A stretch of 64,000 bases of DNA. Origin: Coraliomargarita sinensis. Lineage in GTDB: Bacteria > Verrucomicrobiota > Verrucomicrobiia > Opitutales > Coraliomargaritaceae. Below are positions 28,849 through 37,605 of this stretch, in pieces; the stretch's first letter is position 1; every line of letters begins with the position of its first letter. The DNA is taken from NCBI RefSeq assembly GCF_003185655.1, contig NZ_QHJQ01000003.1, forward strand, positions 1-64,000. The letters run 5' to 3'. The notes under the pieces were generated by a model that worked only from the letters and a program-made list of their open reading frames with translations, had not been told where the DNA came from and ran no database searches. The position numbers were made by a program, and so were the translations under genes.

Positions 28849-29418
28849 CTAATTATGGTTCCGCATCAGAAAACGTGCGGAAATGATGTAGTCTGTGGTT
28901 TTGGTGGTAATCACTCTTTTGAGAAGCTTGGCGTTAATCTGTACGCTCTTGGCCTCCGCCAGTATCGAGGCCGAGTCACTGACATCCACACTGAGGCGAT
29001 TGTAATAGACAAATTTAAAGGTATCGACGTCTTCAAACAGGGTATCCTCGCTCAATAAAGCCCCGGAACTGTCGGTCTTTTTGCGGATTAAATTTTTGTC
29101 TGCGGGATCAAACTTATAATTAACGGTCGTCCCGCCCAGGTCTTCCGGCAAAAGCACCGTCAACTCGCTCGCCGAAGCCAGAGTCAGATCCTCGGCCGCG
29201 TGCAAGTCCCGGCCAAAGCGCTCCAAAGCCCCGCGGCTTTCGCCACTCATAATGGTGTAGTTGCCCAAACCCGTGATACTTTTTGTAAAGAAGACAAAAG
29301 TGGGAATCATGGATGCCAGCACGATGGCCAGAATCGACACCGCTACCATCGTCTCAGCCAAAGTGAAGGCGGCGCGAGTCGATCCCACTGATGAAGCTTC
29401 TTTACTGGATGTAGTCAT
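28849..29418 (-). CDS. PilW-like minor pseudopilin (cassette 2, W2)
   Basis: A 189-residue paralogue of W1. The leader ends STRAA and the mature part would begin FTLAETMVAVSILAI with Glu at +5. The residue before the cut is Ala rather than Gly, which is tolerated but uncommon. MSGESRGALERFGRDLHAAE and the closing TDYIISARFLMRNHN match W1. The start overlaps the end of V2 by 17 bp, so the genes are coupled. Confidence 0.85.
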   Translation of the reverse strand: MTTSSKEASSVGSTRAAFTLAETMVAVSILAIVLASMIPTFVFFTKSITGLGNYTIMSGESRGALERFGRDLHAAEDLTLASASELTVLLPEDLGGTTVNYKFDPADKNLIRKKTDSSGALLSEDTLFEDVDTFKFVYYNRLSVDVSDSASILAEAKSVQINAKLLKRVITTKTTDYIISARFLMRNHN

Positions 29419-29902
29419 AAAGACCGCCTTTCGTATACTGCGTCACGTAGGATTTCGAGTGGCTGGCTCCACTCAGATCTTCCCATTCGATGACCAGTGT
29501 AATCTTTCGTGAATTCCCAGACCCGGAAATACTGCGCTTCATGTTAAAAGAGTCATACGCCGCGTCACTGAATTCCGAGTCCAGGGCAACAGACTGGTCA
29601 CTACCATCCAAGGCCGTAAAGTCGTTCCAGGCCAGAGACCGCAAACGCTCGATCTCACTCTGCATGACCTGCGAAGCCCGGGTTTCGCTGCGAGCATTAT
29701 TGATCTGATTCAGCCCCATCCGCACACAGGCCAAACCACTGGCTACCACTGCAGCAAAGATAACCATGGCAATTAGTAGCTCTACTAAAGTAAAGCCTGT
29801 AGACCGAGCTGATGCTTTTGAATGCCCCACCTGAAAAGTAGATACCTGCAGACCCCGGTAGACAACTAAAAAAGCAGCCCATAGAGGCGTTAAAATACTC
29901 AT
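29402..29902 (-). CDS. PilV-like minor pseudopilin (cassette 2, V2)
   Basis: A 166-residue protein with the prepilin motif STG, then FTLVELLIAMVIFAAVVASG, and the same SQVMQSEIERLRSLAWNDF segment as V1. From the ATG at 29902 the leader would be 36 residues, long for the family, and contains a hydrophobic stretch. A GTG at 29830 would give an 11-residue basic leader and may be the true start. It is the first gene of cassette 2, divergent from cassette 3. Confidence 0.82.
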   Translation of the reverse strand: MSILTPLWAAFLVVYRGLQVSTFQVGHSKASARSTGFTLVELLIAMVIFAAVVASGLACVRMGLNQINNARSETRASQVMQSEIERLRSLAWNDFTALDGSDQSVALDSEFSDAAYDSFNMKRSISGSGNSRKITLVIEWEDLSGASHSKSYVTQYTKGGLYDYIQ

Positions 29903-30096
29903 TAGCAGTAATTTAACTTATTGCAGAGAGCCCGTATTTCACAAGGTAAACGCCCTATGACAAACAGGGTGAATCAGTACTGACGGATTGGTTTCTTCAG
30001 CAGGAGAAGGCGTGTAAAATAATTGTTATTTTTTAACAATATGCATGTAAAAAATTGCCAAGGCACGGTTATTTATATCTTGAATGCGATAGGTTT
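29903..30096. promoter_or_regulatory. Divergent promoter region between pseudopilin cassettes 2 and 3
   Basis: A 194-bp A/T-rich spacer separates two divergent pseudopilin operons. It contains a small palindrome ATTGTTA-TTTTT-TAACAAT at 30022-30040, a possible operator or weak terminator. No exact sigma-70 boxes can be assigned with confidence, but by position the promoters of both operons must lie here. Confidence 0.4.
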
Positions 30097-30558
30097 ATGA
30101 AACGTAAACAACAGTCTGGTTTCTCCCTCGTGGAAACTGTTATTGGCGTAGGGGTGATGGCACTTGTGATTACGGGAGGCTTGATCGCTATAGGACAGGC
30201 CACCCTAATGTCCGAGAAAAGCTCTGAGCAAGTGCTGGCAGACTTTGTACTACGCAGCGAAGTTGAAGCGTTGCGTGCGGCGGACTGGGCGACTGTTTCC
30301 AGTCATTTCAGTACGGTCAGTTCTTACAACGACAGTAACCCCGGCGACAGCTATGCCTCTCTTCTCACTTTCACCGAGCAGGCATTATTGGACATGGGCC
30401 TGGAAGCTGAGGTGACCTCGGCCCAACTGAACGCAAACAACGAGACAGGGAAACTGGGATTCCGGGTATTGCTCAACTGGGAAGACCGGTCGGGCAAAAG
30501 TCACGCGGAGGCGCGCGTTCTGGTCATTACGGAAGGAGGCTTCAGTGCGGACACATAA
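30097..30558 (+). CDS. PilV-like minor pseudopilin (cassette 3, V3)
   Basis: A 153-residue protein beginning MKRKQQSG, then FSLVETVIGVGVMALVITGG: an eight-residue basic leader, cut after Gly8, Glu13 at +5. FVLRSEVEALRAADWATV matches the corresponding segment in V1 and V2, and the C-terminus RVLVITEGG is shared too. The ATG at 30097 gives the canonical short leader; a frame extending upstream to 30055 does not look coding. It is the first gene of cassette 3, with its end overlapping W3 by 14 bp. Confidence 0.85.
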   Translation: MKRKQQSGFSLVETVIGVGVMALVITGGLIAIGQATLMSEKSSEQVLADFVLRSEVEALRAADWATVSSHFSTVSSYNDSNPGDSYASLLTFTEQALLDMGLEAEVTSAQLNANNETGKLGFRVLLNWEDRSGKSHAEARVLVITEGGFSADT

Positions 30559-31072
30559 GAATACATGCCGAACATCCCGCATCCGGGGTATGAGTCTCGT
30601 TGAACTGATGGTTTCGACCAGTGTATTTGGTTTTGTCGTCGCGGGATCGATAGCCTCGACGATGATGTTTGCCAAAATCGCCGCCGATCACGAGAACCGG
30701 GCCGACTTTTCATCAGATATGCGCAACGGCATGGAAACGCTCAGTTTTGATGTGCGCAATGCTGACGCGATTACCAACCGTACTGACACAAGCTTTACAC
30801 TTACTTTTCCAACCTCAGGGCCGGTCAATTACACTTATGACAACATTGGCGTGATTACCCGGACGCAAGACGGGCAAAGCCGTGACGTGTTTCGCAGTGT
30901 TGACGAGTTTGATGTGTTGACCAGTGCAGCCGACGAACCCACCGGTGACGTTCTGAACTACGACAAGGACGAACTATCCATTGAAACCCTTAGTTTCAGT
31001 GCCGGTCGCGGTAGCTCGAATATGACCAGGCTAAAAGCGACCAACTTCTCACTTAGCATGCGTAATGATTGA
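30545..31072 (+). CDS. PilW-like minor pseudopilin (cassette 3, W3)
   Basis: A 175-residue protein with the leader MRTHKNTCRTSRIRG, then MSLVELMVSTSVFGF (Glu20 at +5). SSDMRNGMETLSFDVRNADA matches the PilW core of W1 and W2, while the rest has diverged more. The start is a GTG at 30545 with GGAGG five bases upstream, inside the end of V3. It overlaps the next gene by 8 bp. It is likely a minor component of the same fibre type as V3. Confidence 0.83.
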   Translation: MRTHKNTCRTSRIRGMSLVELMVSTSVFGFVVAGSIASTMMFAKIAADHENRADFSSDMRNGMETLSFDVRNADAITNRTDTSFTLTFPTSGPVNYTYDNIGVITRTQDGQSRDVFRSVDEFDVLTSAADEPTGDVLNYDKDELSIETLSFSAGRGSSNMTRLKATNFSLSMRND

Positions 31073-31904
31073 TAGCATGAATAGAGAACATACAGGCCCC
31101 GGCATAACGGGACAGGGAGGATCAGCTCTGTTAACGTCGGTTGTATTCAGCACGATCATACTTCTCGGGATTGCCGGAATCATGCCTATGCTTCTTAATG
31201 ATTGGAAGCAAACTGCGCGCACCAGCCTACAGGAAGCGGCCTTTGCACTGGCAGAGAGCGCGGTGGATGAAGCGATCTGGGCCGTGCTTGAGTATGGGGA
31301 CGAAGATAGTGACTGGACATCCGCCGGCTGGAGCGAAGGCGACAATGGTAATTTCTGGTATCGCGAATGGACACTGTCAGCACTGAGCCAGGAGGCTGGT
31401 GTGGTTCTCGACCTGGATGAAGGGCGTATCGGCAAGTATCGCGCGATCGTTCAGAAAGCGAATTCGTCCAGAATTACCATCGTCACCCAGGGCATTGTCT
31501 CAGGCGGAAAGGACGTTCAAGCCGGAACGGAGGTCGCCCGTTACATTGAAACTGAATTCCGCAAGCCCAACCCTGCCGCCTATGGCCTGATCGCACGGGA
31601 CAACCTCAACTTCAACGGGCGGCCCTACTTTGACAGTTATGACTCGAGGGAGTTTCCCTACGTCTACTCTTTTCTGATTAACTCCGGCTCAGAGGTTACG
31701 GTTGGCTCGACCTCGACCGACAAAATTGCACTCGGTCTTGGAAACGCTACCATCCGTGGCGACTTGGCAACAGGTGCTATCGACGACGGTTCCGATCCAA
31801 GCGGCGGTGCCACAGTCACGGGTGACACCATTTGGGAATTTGAAATGGATTTCCCTGAAGTGGAAATTCCCGATACCACCGGCTGGAACGACACAGCCCC
31901 CTAA
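31065..31904 (+). CDS. PilX-like protein, N-terminal half only (cassette 3, X3-N)
   Basis: A 279-residue protein corresponding to the first half of X1 and X2. It has the prepilin-like segment after GQGGSALLTSVVFSTIILLG, FALAESAVDEAIWAVL, and the shared FDSYDSREFPY and LGNATIRGDLATG stretches. It stops after DFPEVEIPDTTGWNDTAP, exactly where X1 and X2 continue into the C-terminal beta-rich domain. That domain is encoded by the next ORF with its own signal peptide. Several stop codons lie between, so this is not a single base error. Confidence 0.8.
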   Translation: MIDSMNREHTGPGITGQGGSALLTSVVFSTIILLGIAGIMPMLLNDWKQTARTSLQEAAFALAESAVDEAIWAVLEYGDEDSDWTSAGWSEGDNGNFWYREWTLSALSQEAGVVLDLDEGRIGKYRAIVQKANSSRITIVTQGIVSGGKDVQAGTEVARYIETEFRKPNPAAYGLIARDNLNFNGRPYFDSYDSREFPYVYSFLINSGSEVTVGSTSTDKIALGLGNATIRGDLATGAIDDGSDPSGGATVTGDTIWEFEMDFPEVEIPDTTGWNDTAP

Positions 31905-31936
31905 CCTCCAATTCTTACATGAACCCAGGGTAAATC

Positions 31937-32689
31937 ATGAAATTACCACAGAAAATCCTCATCGCCGCCATTTGTCTGTCCATGCCAATGACGCTTTCGA
32001 CTTTTTCCAACCTCGAGGCAAAGAAGAAAGATAAAGGCAACGGAAATGGAAACTCCGGCGGCGGGAACTCTGGCGGTGGCAACTCCGGCGGTGGCCAAAT
32101 CGGTGATGCTTCAGGGAATACTGTTACAAATTATCATCTGGATGAGTGGAACGTACGGGGCGACTATGAAATTGTCGGACCTACCGTCATGGTAATCGAC
32201 GGCGATTTGGATATCGGCAATAATACCATTACCATTACCTCGACGGGTAGTTTGGAGCTCTACGTCGGCGGGAATATCAACGCCACCGGCAGAGGTTCCA
32301 TCAACAACACTGGCGTGCCCTCTCAACTGGTGGTACTCGGCACTCACCCCGAAAAACAGGCTACGGATAGTCCGGACTATTCCTGGACACTGAGCGGCAA
32401 TGGTTCACTGACCGGCGTCGTCTATGCACCCAATGCCGAGTATCGTACAAATGGTGGTGGTAATGCGGGCCAAACCTCCGGTTCCGTTGTTGCGCTCGAC
32501 ATCCGATTCAACGGCTCGCCGGGGCCTTTTCATTTTGATGAAGCATTAAAGGATTTGGATCTCGGACTGGGCGATTACTCGCTCAGCACTTACGAGCTAA
32601 AAGCAAACGGTGATTCTGCTGCCTCGGAAAAAGGAGAAATTGTTTTCGGCTCCAGCGACTACAAGTCACTTTTCGAGCAGCTTTTTTAG
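31937..32689 (+). CDS. Secreted C-terminal half of a PilX-like/DUF7305 protein (cassette 3, X3-C)
   Basis: A 250-residue exported protein equal to the C-terminal domain of X1 and X2. Its N-terminus is a new Sec signal peptide (MKLPQKILIAAICLSMPMTL, ending near NLEA) followed by a Lys/Gly/Asn linker with three GGGNS-like repeats. The domain then shows VMVIDGDLDIGNNTITITST, GVVYAPNAEYRTNGGG and FHFDEALKDLDLGLGDYSL, matching the paralogues. It begins 32 bp after X3-N and is probably cotranscribed. It may associate with X3-N in the periplasm or outside the cell. Confidence 0.78.
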   Translation: MKLPQKILIAAICLSMPMTLSTFSNLEAKKKDKGNGNGNSGGGNSGGGNSGGGQIGDASGNTVTNYHLDEWNVRGDYEIVGPTVMVIDGDLDIGNNTITITSTGSLELYVGGNINATGRGSINNTGVPSQLVVLGTHPEKQATDSPDYSWTLSGNGSLTGVVYAPNAEYRTNGGGNAGQTSGSVVALDIRFNGSPGPFHFDEALKDLDLGLGDYSLSTYELKANGDSAASEKGEIVFGSSDYKSLFEQLF

Positions 32690-32747
32690 CGGGCGTGACA
32701 TCTAATAAGTTTGCGCTCCTCCGCATGCTTACGAAACCTTCGGCCGT

Positions 32748-33536
32748 ATGAGTCCGAAGAAACTAATTTCATGGAATGTCAATGGTCTCAGGGCCGCCAT
32801 CAAGAAAGGCTTTGATAACTTCCTGGACAATTGCGCTGCCGATGTCGTCTGCCTACAGGAAACAAAAATATCGGGTGACCTGATCAGCGGTTTTCAATTC
32901 AACGGCTATCCGCATGTTTTTTGGAACTGCGCGGAGAAAAAGGGCTACTCCGGGACCGCCATCCTGAGCCAAGTCGAACCTATCTCGGTCCATAACGGCC
33001 TGGGCATCGACAAGCATGACAGCGAGGGCCGTGTGATTACAGCCGAGTTCACCGATTACTATCTCGTGACGGTGTATACCCCGAATGCTCAAAACCACGA
33101 CGAGAATAAGCGTCCACGCCGACTGGACTACAGGACACGGGAATGGGACGTCGACTTTTTGAATTACGTGAAAGACTTGGAAAAAACCAAGCCGGTCGTC
33201 TTTTGTGGCGATTTGAATGTGGCCCATACGGAAATCGATCTGGCCAACCCGAAAAACAATCGCAGGAACGCCGGCTTCACTGACGAGGAGCGGGCCGGAT
33301 TCGATAATATTCTGGGCGCCGGATTCATCGACAGCTTCCGCCACCTCAACCCCGACAAAACGGAAGCCTACTCATGGTGGTCCTACCGTGCGGGCGCGCG
33401 GAAACGGAACGTGGGCTGGCGGATCGACTACTTCTGCGTCTCCGATGCGCTCAAGACCAAGGTCGAATCGGCAGACATTCATGCCGATGTCCATGGATCG
33501 GATCATTGCCCGGTCAGCTTGTGTTTGTCACTTTAA
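32748..33536 (+). CDS. xth: Exodeoxyribonuclease III
   Basis: A 262-residue EEP-fold nuclease of the ExoIII/AP endonuclease type, acting in base excision repair at abasic sites. Motifs are [15 protein letters not shown] (metal-binding Glu38), [16 protein letters not shown] and GSDHCPVSL with the catalytic His. The C-terminal [10 protein letters not shown] is typical of the family. Length is normal. It has no repair partner nearby, and thiL starts 5 bp after its stop. Confidence 0.95.
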   Translation: MSPKKLISWNVNGLRAAIKKGFDNFLDNCAADVVCLQETKISGDLISGFQFNGYPHVFWNCAEKKGYSGTAILSQVEPISVHNGLGIDKHDSEGRVITAEFTDYYLVTVYTPNAQNHDENKRPRRLDYRTREWDVDFLNYVKDLEKTKPVVFCGDLNVAHTEIDLANPKNNRRNAGFTDEERAGFDNILGAGFIDSFRHLNPDKTEAYSWWSYRAGARKRNVGWRIDYFCVSDALKTKVESADIHADVHGSDHCPVSLCLSL

Positions 33537-33540
33537 TGGT

Positions 33541-34518
33541 ATGTTCAGCCAAAACCCAGACGATTGCGTCCGAAAACTGGGCGAAAACGAACTGATTGAA
33601 AGGATCCGCGCCTGGCTTGGACCGGTCGCTCCCCCCGCCCCTTACGGCATGGGCGATGACTGTGCGGTCCTTCCGGCCGTGACGACCTCCCGGCAGCAGA
33701 TTATAACCACGGACAGTCTGACATTTGGCCAACATTTTGATGCAAGCGCCCATGCACACGATGCTGGGGCTAAACTGATGAACCGCAACATCAGTGATAT
33801 TGCCGCCATGGGGGGCACACCCGGGCCCGCCCTTTTGAACCTGCTCTTCGGGCCAGACCTGTCACTCCTCTGGCTGGAGCAATTCATCGCCGGCATACGC
33901 CAGTGCTGCGAAAAATTCGGAGTGACGGTAGTGGGTGGCGACATCAGCCAACTCCCACCCGGTCAGTTTACCGCTTCGGTCACCCTTACCGGACTCACGG
34001 ACAGCCCTCCCGCGCTGCGGTCCACGGCCGAGATCGGGGATACCATCTACGTAACCGGCACGCTGGGTGGCAGTATTCTACACAAACACCTACATTTTGA
34101 ACCCAGAATAAAGGAGGGACAATGGCTGGCAGCTCACGAGGCCTGCACTGCTATGATGGATTTGACGGATGGCCTGGGTAAGGACCTGGCCGCACTCCTT
34201 CCTGAAGGAAGTTCTGCCGCTATCAACCTGCAGAACCTTCCCCTGTCGCACGATGCCCGTGAATGTGCACGGAAAGATAGTCATTCCCCGCAAATGCATG
34301 CCTTCTGCGATGGTGAAGACTACGAACTGCTGTTTACGGTGGCACGTGGTACTCAATCGGAAATCTTCGAAAAGCAATGGCAGACCAGATTTCCGGAGCT
34401 GAAAGTCAGCTGCATCGGCCGGATCGTGAATGCACATCCGGCGGGGCGCTACATCGACATAGAAAGCTCTGAAGCACTGCCCTGGCAGTCGGGATTTGAG
34501 CATTTTAAACAAACATGA
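33541..34518 (+). CDS. thiL: Thiamine-monophosphate kinase
   Basis: A 325-residue AIR-synthase-fold kinase making thiamine diphosphate from thiamine monophosphate and [14 protein letters not shown] near residue 40, [25 protein letters not shown], the [14 protein letters not shown] motif and [11 protein letters not shown] are all typical. The ATG at 33541 fits the family start ([18 protein letters not shown]); the same frame stays open upstream through xth but that part is not protein-like. The stop overlaps tsaE by 4 bp (ATGA). Confidence 0.95.
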   Translation: MFSQNPDDCVRKLGENELIERIRAWLGPVAPPAPYGMGDDCAVLPAVTTSRQQIITTDSLTFGQHFDASAHAHDAGAKLMNRNISDIAAMGGTPGPALLNLLFGPDLSLLWLEQFIAGIRQCCEKFGVTVVGGDISQLPPGQFTASVTLTGLTDSPPALRSTAEIGDTIYVTGTLGGSILHKHLHFEPRIKEGQWLAAHEACTAMMDLTDGLGKDLAALLPEGSSAAINLQNLPLSHDARECARKDSHSPQMHAFCDGEDYELLFTVARGTQSEIFEKQWQTRFPELKVSCIGRIVNAHPAGRYIDIESSEALPWQSGFEHFKQT

Positions 34519-34949
34519 GTATTACCGAGCAATTATCTCAAGGCGTTGAAACCGAGACCGCCGACGAAACCGAGGCAATGGCCGGTGAGCTAGCTCTGGT
34601 AATACCACAGGATACGGTTCTCGCTTTGCACGGGGACTTGGGCGCCGGAAAGACCACATTCATTCGCGGACTGGCACGCGCGTGGGAGATTAACGAACCG
34701 GTAACGAGTCCGACATTTAATCTCTACACAATCTATGAAGGAAGCCGCCAACTCATCCACCTAGATGCCTACAGGCTGGGTTCGGCCGATGACTTGGACG
34801 CACTCATGATCCATGACTTCATGCACAGCCCATGGTGCTTTGCCATCGAGTGGCCCGAACGCATCAGCGGCGCTGTTCCAGACGATGCCTGGCACCTGTT
34901 TCTCGGGATCACGGACGCAGGCAAACATCAAATCCGCCTTGAGAAATAA
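34515..34949 (+). CDS. tsaE: tRNA threonylcarbamoyladenosine biosynthesis ATPase TsaE
   Basis: A 144-residue P-loop ATPase that supports the TsaB-TsaD complex in making t6A at position 37 of ANN-decoding tRNAs. Walker A is [10 protein letters not shown] with Lys46; [16 protein letters not shown] and [13 protein letters not shown] are the usual following motifs, and FAIEWPERI is the family's ending signature. It overlaps thiL by 4 bp and is probably coupled to it. No tsaB or tsaD is nearby. Confidence 0.95.
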   Translation: MSITEQLSQGVETETADETEAMAGELALVIPQDTVLALHGDLGAGKTTFIRGLARAWEINEPVTSPTFNLYTIYEGSRQLIHLDAYRLGSADDLDALMIHDFMHSPWCFAIEWPERISGAVPDDAWHLFLGITDAGKHQIRLEK

Positions 34950-35141
34950 TTAGCTGACAAGCCGTCATAGCGCACGAAGCTTTATCCCTGATGCACGATC
35001 CGCGTAGCGTCCTTGCGAGAGCAAGGTCGATCAATCGATGCGAGCGATCATCGACGGCACTTCGCCTACGCTCAACGAGGCTTCCGTCTTCACCGGGTTA
35101 CGCCGACAAGACGGCGTGACATGTATTGTGCCATCGCGACA

Positions 35142-35173
35142 AGCGAGCCTACCGAGGCAGACCTTTCTGAATT
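35142..35173. repeat. Dispersed 32-bp intergenic repeat, copy 2
   Basis: AGCGAGCCTACCGAGGCAGA followed by CCTTTCTGAATT, 28 of 32 bases identical to the copy at 19286-19318. Both copies are in spacers and neither forms a clear hairpin. Confidence 0.65.
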
Positions 35174-35220
35174 CGATATACTACCATTTCGAAGCTTATT
35201 AGATCTTTTAAAAAAAGGAA

Positions 35221-35272
35221 AATGTGGGAGGGCCCGGCTCCGTCCGGGCCGCGATAGTGCAATCAGTATCGC
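35221..35272. repeat. REP-like element: GTGGGAGG head and two adjacent hairpins
   Basis: The stretch starts GTGGGAGG and folds into GGCCCGG-CTCCGT-CCGGGCC (35231-35250) immediately followed by GCGATA-GTGCAATCAG-TATCGC (35251-35272). The GTGGGAG head with a GC stem and GCGATA recalls REP sequences mobilised by RAYT (Y1) transposases. Only one copy is seen here and there is no RAYT gene in the window. Confidence 0.6.
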
Positions 35273-35379
35273 TTCTGCCGGCACAGTCCAGACGGCCTGC
35301 GCCGCCGTAGCTTTGTGCTGGCGTAAGCTGGACCCTGCCGTTGATCAGATCAAAATTTTGCCGAAACGATATAAAGTTC

Positions 35380-37605
35380 TTACCAGCGATCCGGGGATGC
35401 CCTATCCCCAGACCGTAAGGCTTTTTTCGCCCGGGCGAATACCGCCTTCGCCTGATCGGGTCCGACTTCCGGACCGAACCTCAGTTCCTGTAGTTCGATA
35501 AGTACGTCAGGCTTAAAATCCTCACCGTGTTTTTCCTCCAGGCGCTTAAGGTAGCGACTGGCCTGCCGGCGCACAGGATCGAGTGCTTTGGGCCTCCTTA
35601 ACAATCGAAAAATCAGGCCCATAAATGCGTAGCGGGCCCGCCAAACCAAAACGAGAAACAGGACGAAGAAAGCCGCGACCAGTCCTCGCATCAAATTACC
35701 TACGCTGAAGGGTTGCGATATCCAAGCCTTGAACTCGGCGACGGCAGCCTTGGCCCGCGCACTGAACTCTTCGGCAAAAGCTTTAAACATGTCCTTCAGC
35801 GACATGGCCATCTCAACCTGGTCCTTCTGCTCGAAGTTAACAATCCTCCGATACCACTGAATACGCAGGCTATCGATCCATGCGCTCCAACCGGTTTCAA
35901 ATTGCATATTCCCGGAGTTCACCGCCTCCGGATCGCTCGAACCGGTACCGGGCGTGGGGTCAACCCGCAGCCACTCCTTTGCAGCCTGGTCGTAGATCTC
36001 GACCCAGGCATGAGCATCGCGGTTACGTATGACAAAGTAGTCCTCGACCGAGTTCCAGGAACCACCAACGAAACCGATCACCAAACGCGCCGGATAACCG
36101 GCGTCCCGTGCCAAAAGTACGAAGGCACTGGCAAAAAGCTCACAATGCCCCCGACTGCCCTCCCGGAGCCAGTTAATGACCGGGTCAGTGGCATCATCTG
36201 CATTTGGGAAAAGTACCTGACCATCCGGACGCAGCGAGTATTCGAAATTACCTCTCAGAAATTCCGTTAATTCCTGGCTGTATTCCGAGGCCGAGAGGTC
36301 CCGCCCCTGAACCACTCCGCCATTGATCTCCGAAAGGCTGGCCCTTTCTTCCGGCCTCAAAGCCAGTTCGAAAGTAGTGAGCGGATAGTGCGCCGAATCC
36401 AGTCTAGTGCTCGGCCGGGCATCCTCCAAACCCTGCCATTCACGCCGCCCGGTTTGAAAGCGTGTATTGAACTGCATATCCTCGATTTGATAGGAAAAGA
36501 CACTCTGTGATACGGAATCGAGGCAGTAAACGTGCGGTTCCCGCAAAAGCTCAATCTCCTGCGGGAGCTGAAAGCGCAGCACTGCATAGTCCCCGGGCAC
36601 CGGCAAATAGCGACTGATCCCGCCTTCCATGTAAAATGTCCACTCCTCGCCCCGCCGCAGGCGGGGGGGCAAGCCTTCGCCTGGTAGTTCACGCCTAGTC
36701 ATCGGTTCACGGAACTTATAGCTGTTCAGGCTACCCGACATTTGAAAACGCCCGTCCAAATAACGATCAAGCACCAGCATCCGCCAGTAGGGCTGCGTAT
36801 CGAGTGCATCCACAGAGGGCAGATCGATCCGAATGGCCACAGCATTATCATTTTGCACGGCGCTGACATCACCCAGCGCAACCTCCTCACTGAACCCTGT
36901 CATGGCCTGCGTCTCGACCTGTAGGAACGGGATCGCCTGATCGAGATTGAAGCGCGGCGTGAGGATGAAAAGCAAGGTCGAAACCAGGACTACAAACCCG
37001 AACATAGCCGACCCCAGTGCGAGAACCCGCCAATCGAGCACCTGCCAGACCCGTTGTAGAAGCCGGGGCCAGCTGAAGTGAGTCCAGGATGTCTCGTATT
37101 TCTCAGTTTGCTCCCCCCGGTCCAGCAGACAAACAACAAAGAGCAGCGCCATCGCCATGGGAGTAAAAAGTAGAATTTGAAATGCAAACAACAGGGAAAC
37201 TGTCATCACGCCCGACATTATAAGACAGAACAGGCACAGTAGGATAAGCTGAAGGTCCTCGCGCTGATAGCGGGGCGCAAAATTCCGATAAAGTAGAAGC
37301 AGGACCACCATACGAACCAGAGATGGAATAAACTCTGGGATGTTTAGGAGAAAATCCGCAATGATCACGACGAGCAGGAGCGGCGCCGTCAGCCGCCAGG
37401 TGAAGGGCGGGATGTGACTCACCCAGGCTGGGCGAATCAAAGAAAACGAGACCGCAAGCAGGCCCGCAGCGATGAGCCATGAGGATTGCACATCAAGAGA
37501 TAGCAGCGACCAGAAAGAAAGCATGGTCAACAGGCCTCCCATCAGGTGTTTAACCTCGTGCAATTCCTCAGTCGTCAGCTTGGCCGACCTGTAAGTCATC
37601 GACAT
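35380..37605 (-). CDS. TgpA-like membrane transglutaminase (DUF3488 / transglutaminase / DUF4129)
   Basis: A 741-residue inner-membrane protein. An N-terminal block of hydrophobic helices (DUF3488-like, about residues 20-190) is followed by a periplasmic transglutaminase-like core with the Cys of SRGHCELFASAFVLLARDAG, the His of RDAHAWVEIYD, and the Asp of LRVDPTPG. A further helix (about 650-670) precedes a cytoplasmic DUF4129-like tail. Proteins of this kind come with MoxR and DUF58 genes, as here. The substrate is unknown. The start ATG at 37605 overlaps the DUF58 gene by 38 bp; an ATG at 37599 is an alternative. Confidence 0.88.
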   Translation of the reverse strand: MSMTYRSAKLTTEELHEVKHLMGGLLTMLSFWSLLSLDVQSSWLIAAGLLAVSFSLIRPAWVSHIPPFTWRLTAPLLLVVIIADFLLNIPEFIPSLVRMVVLLLLYRNFAPRYQREDLQLILLCLFCLIMSGVMTVSLLFAFQILLFTPMAMALLFVVCLLDRGEQTEKYETSWTHFSWPRLLQRVWQVLDWRVLALGSAMFGFVVLVSTLLFILTPRFNLDQAIPFLQVETQAMTGFSEEVALGDVSAVQNDNAVAIRIDLPSVDALDTQPYWRMLVLDRYLDGRFQMSGSLNSYKFREPMTRRELPGEGLPPRLRRGEEWTFYMEGGISRYLPVPGDYAVLRFQLPQEIELLREPHVYCLDSVSQSVFSYQIEDMQFNTRFQTGRREWQGLEDARPSTRLDSAHYPLTTFELALRPEERASLSEINGGVVQGRDLSASEYSQELTEFLRGNFEYSLRPDGQVLFPNADDATDPVINWLREGSRGHCELFASAFVLLARDAGYPARLVIGFVGGSWNSVEDYFVIRNRDAHAWVEIYDQAAKEWLRVDPTPGTGSSDPEAVNSGNMQFETGWSAWIDSLRIQWYRRIVNFEQKDQVEMAMSLKDMFKAFAEEFSARAKAAVAEFKAWISQPFSVGNLMRGLVAAFFVLFLVLVWRARYAFMGLIFRLLRRPKALDPVRRQASRYLKRLEEKHGEDFKPDVLIELQELRFGPEVGPDQAKAVFARAKKALRSGDRASPDRW

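Larger units (their letters stand above)
34950..35379. other. Repeat-rich spacer downstream of tsaE
   Basis: A 430-bp region between convergent genes with no supported protein. It contains a CCTTGC-GAGA-GCAAGG hairpin near 35011-35026, a copy of the 32-bp dispersed repeat (35142-35173), a REP-like double hairpin (35221-35272), and a further paired region GTCCAG...CTGGAC (about 35287-35333). An open frame on the plus strand across it codes only for low-similarity sequence. Confidence 0.6.

Noticed and set aside
35013..35501. Open frame of 162 residues across the repeat-rich spacer
   Set aside because: It runs through the dispersed repeat and the REP-like hairpins and into the 3' end of the TgpA-like gene on the other strand. 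It has no start signal and no domain.
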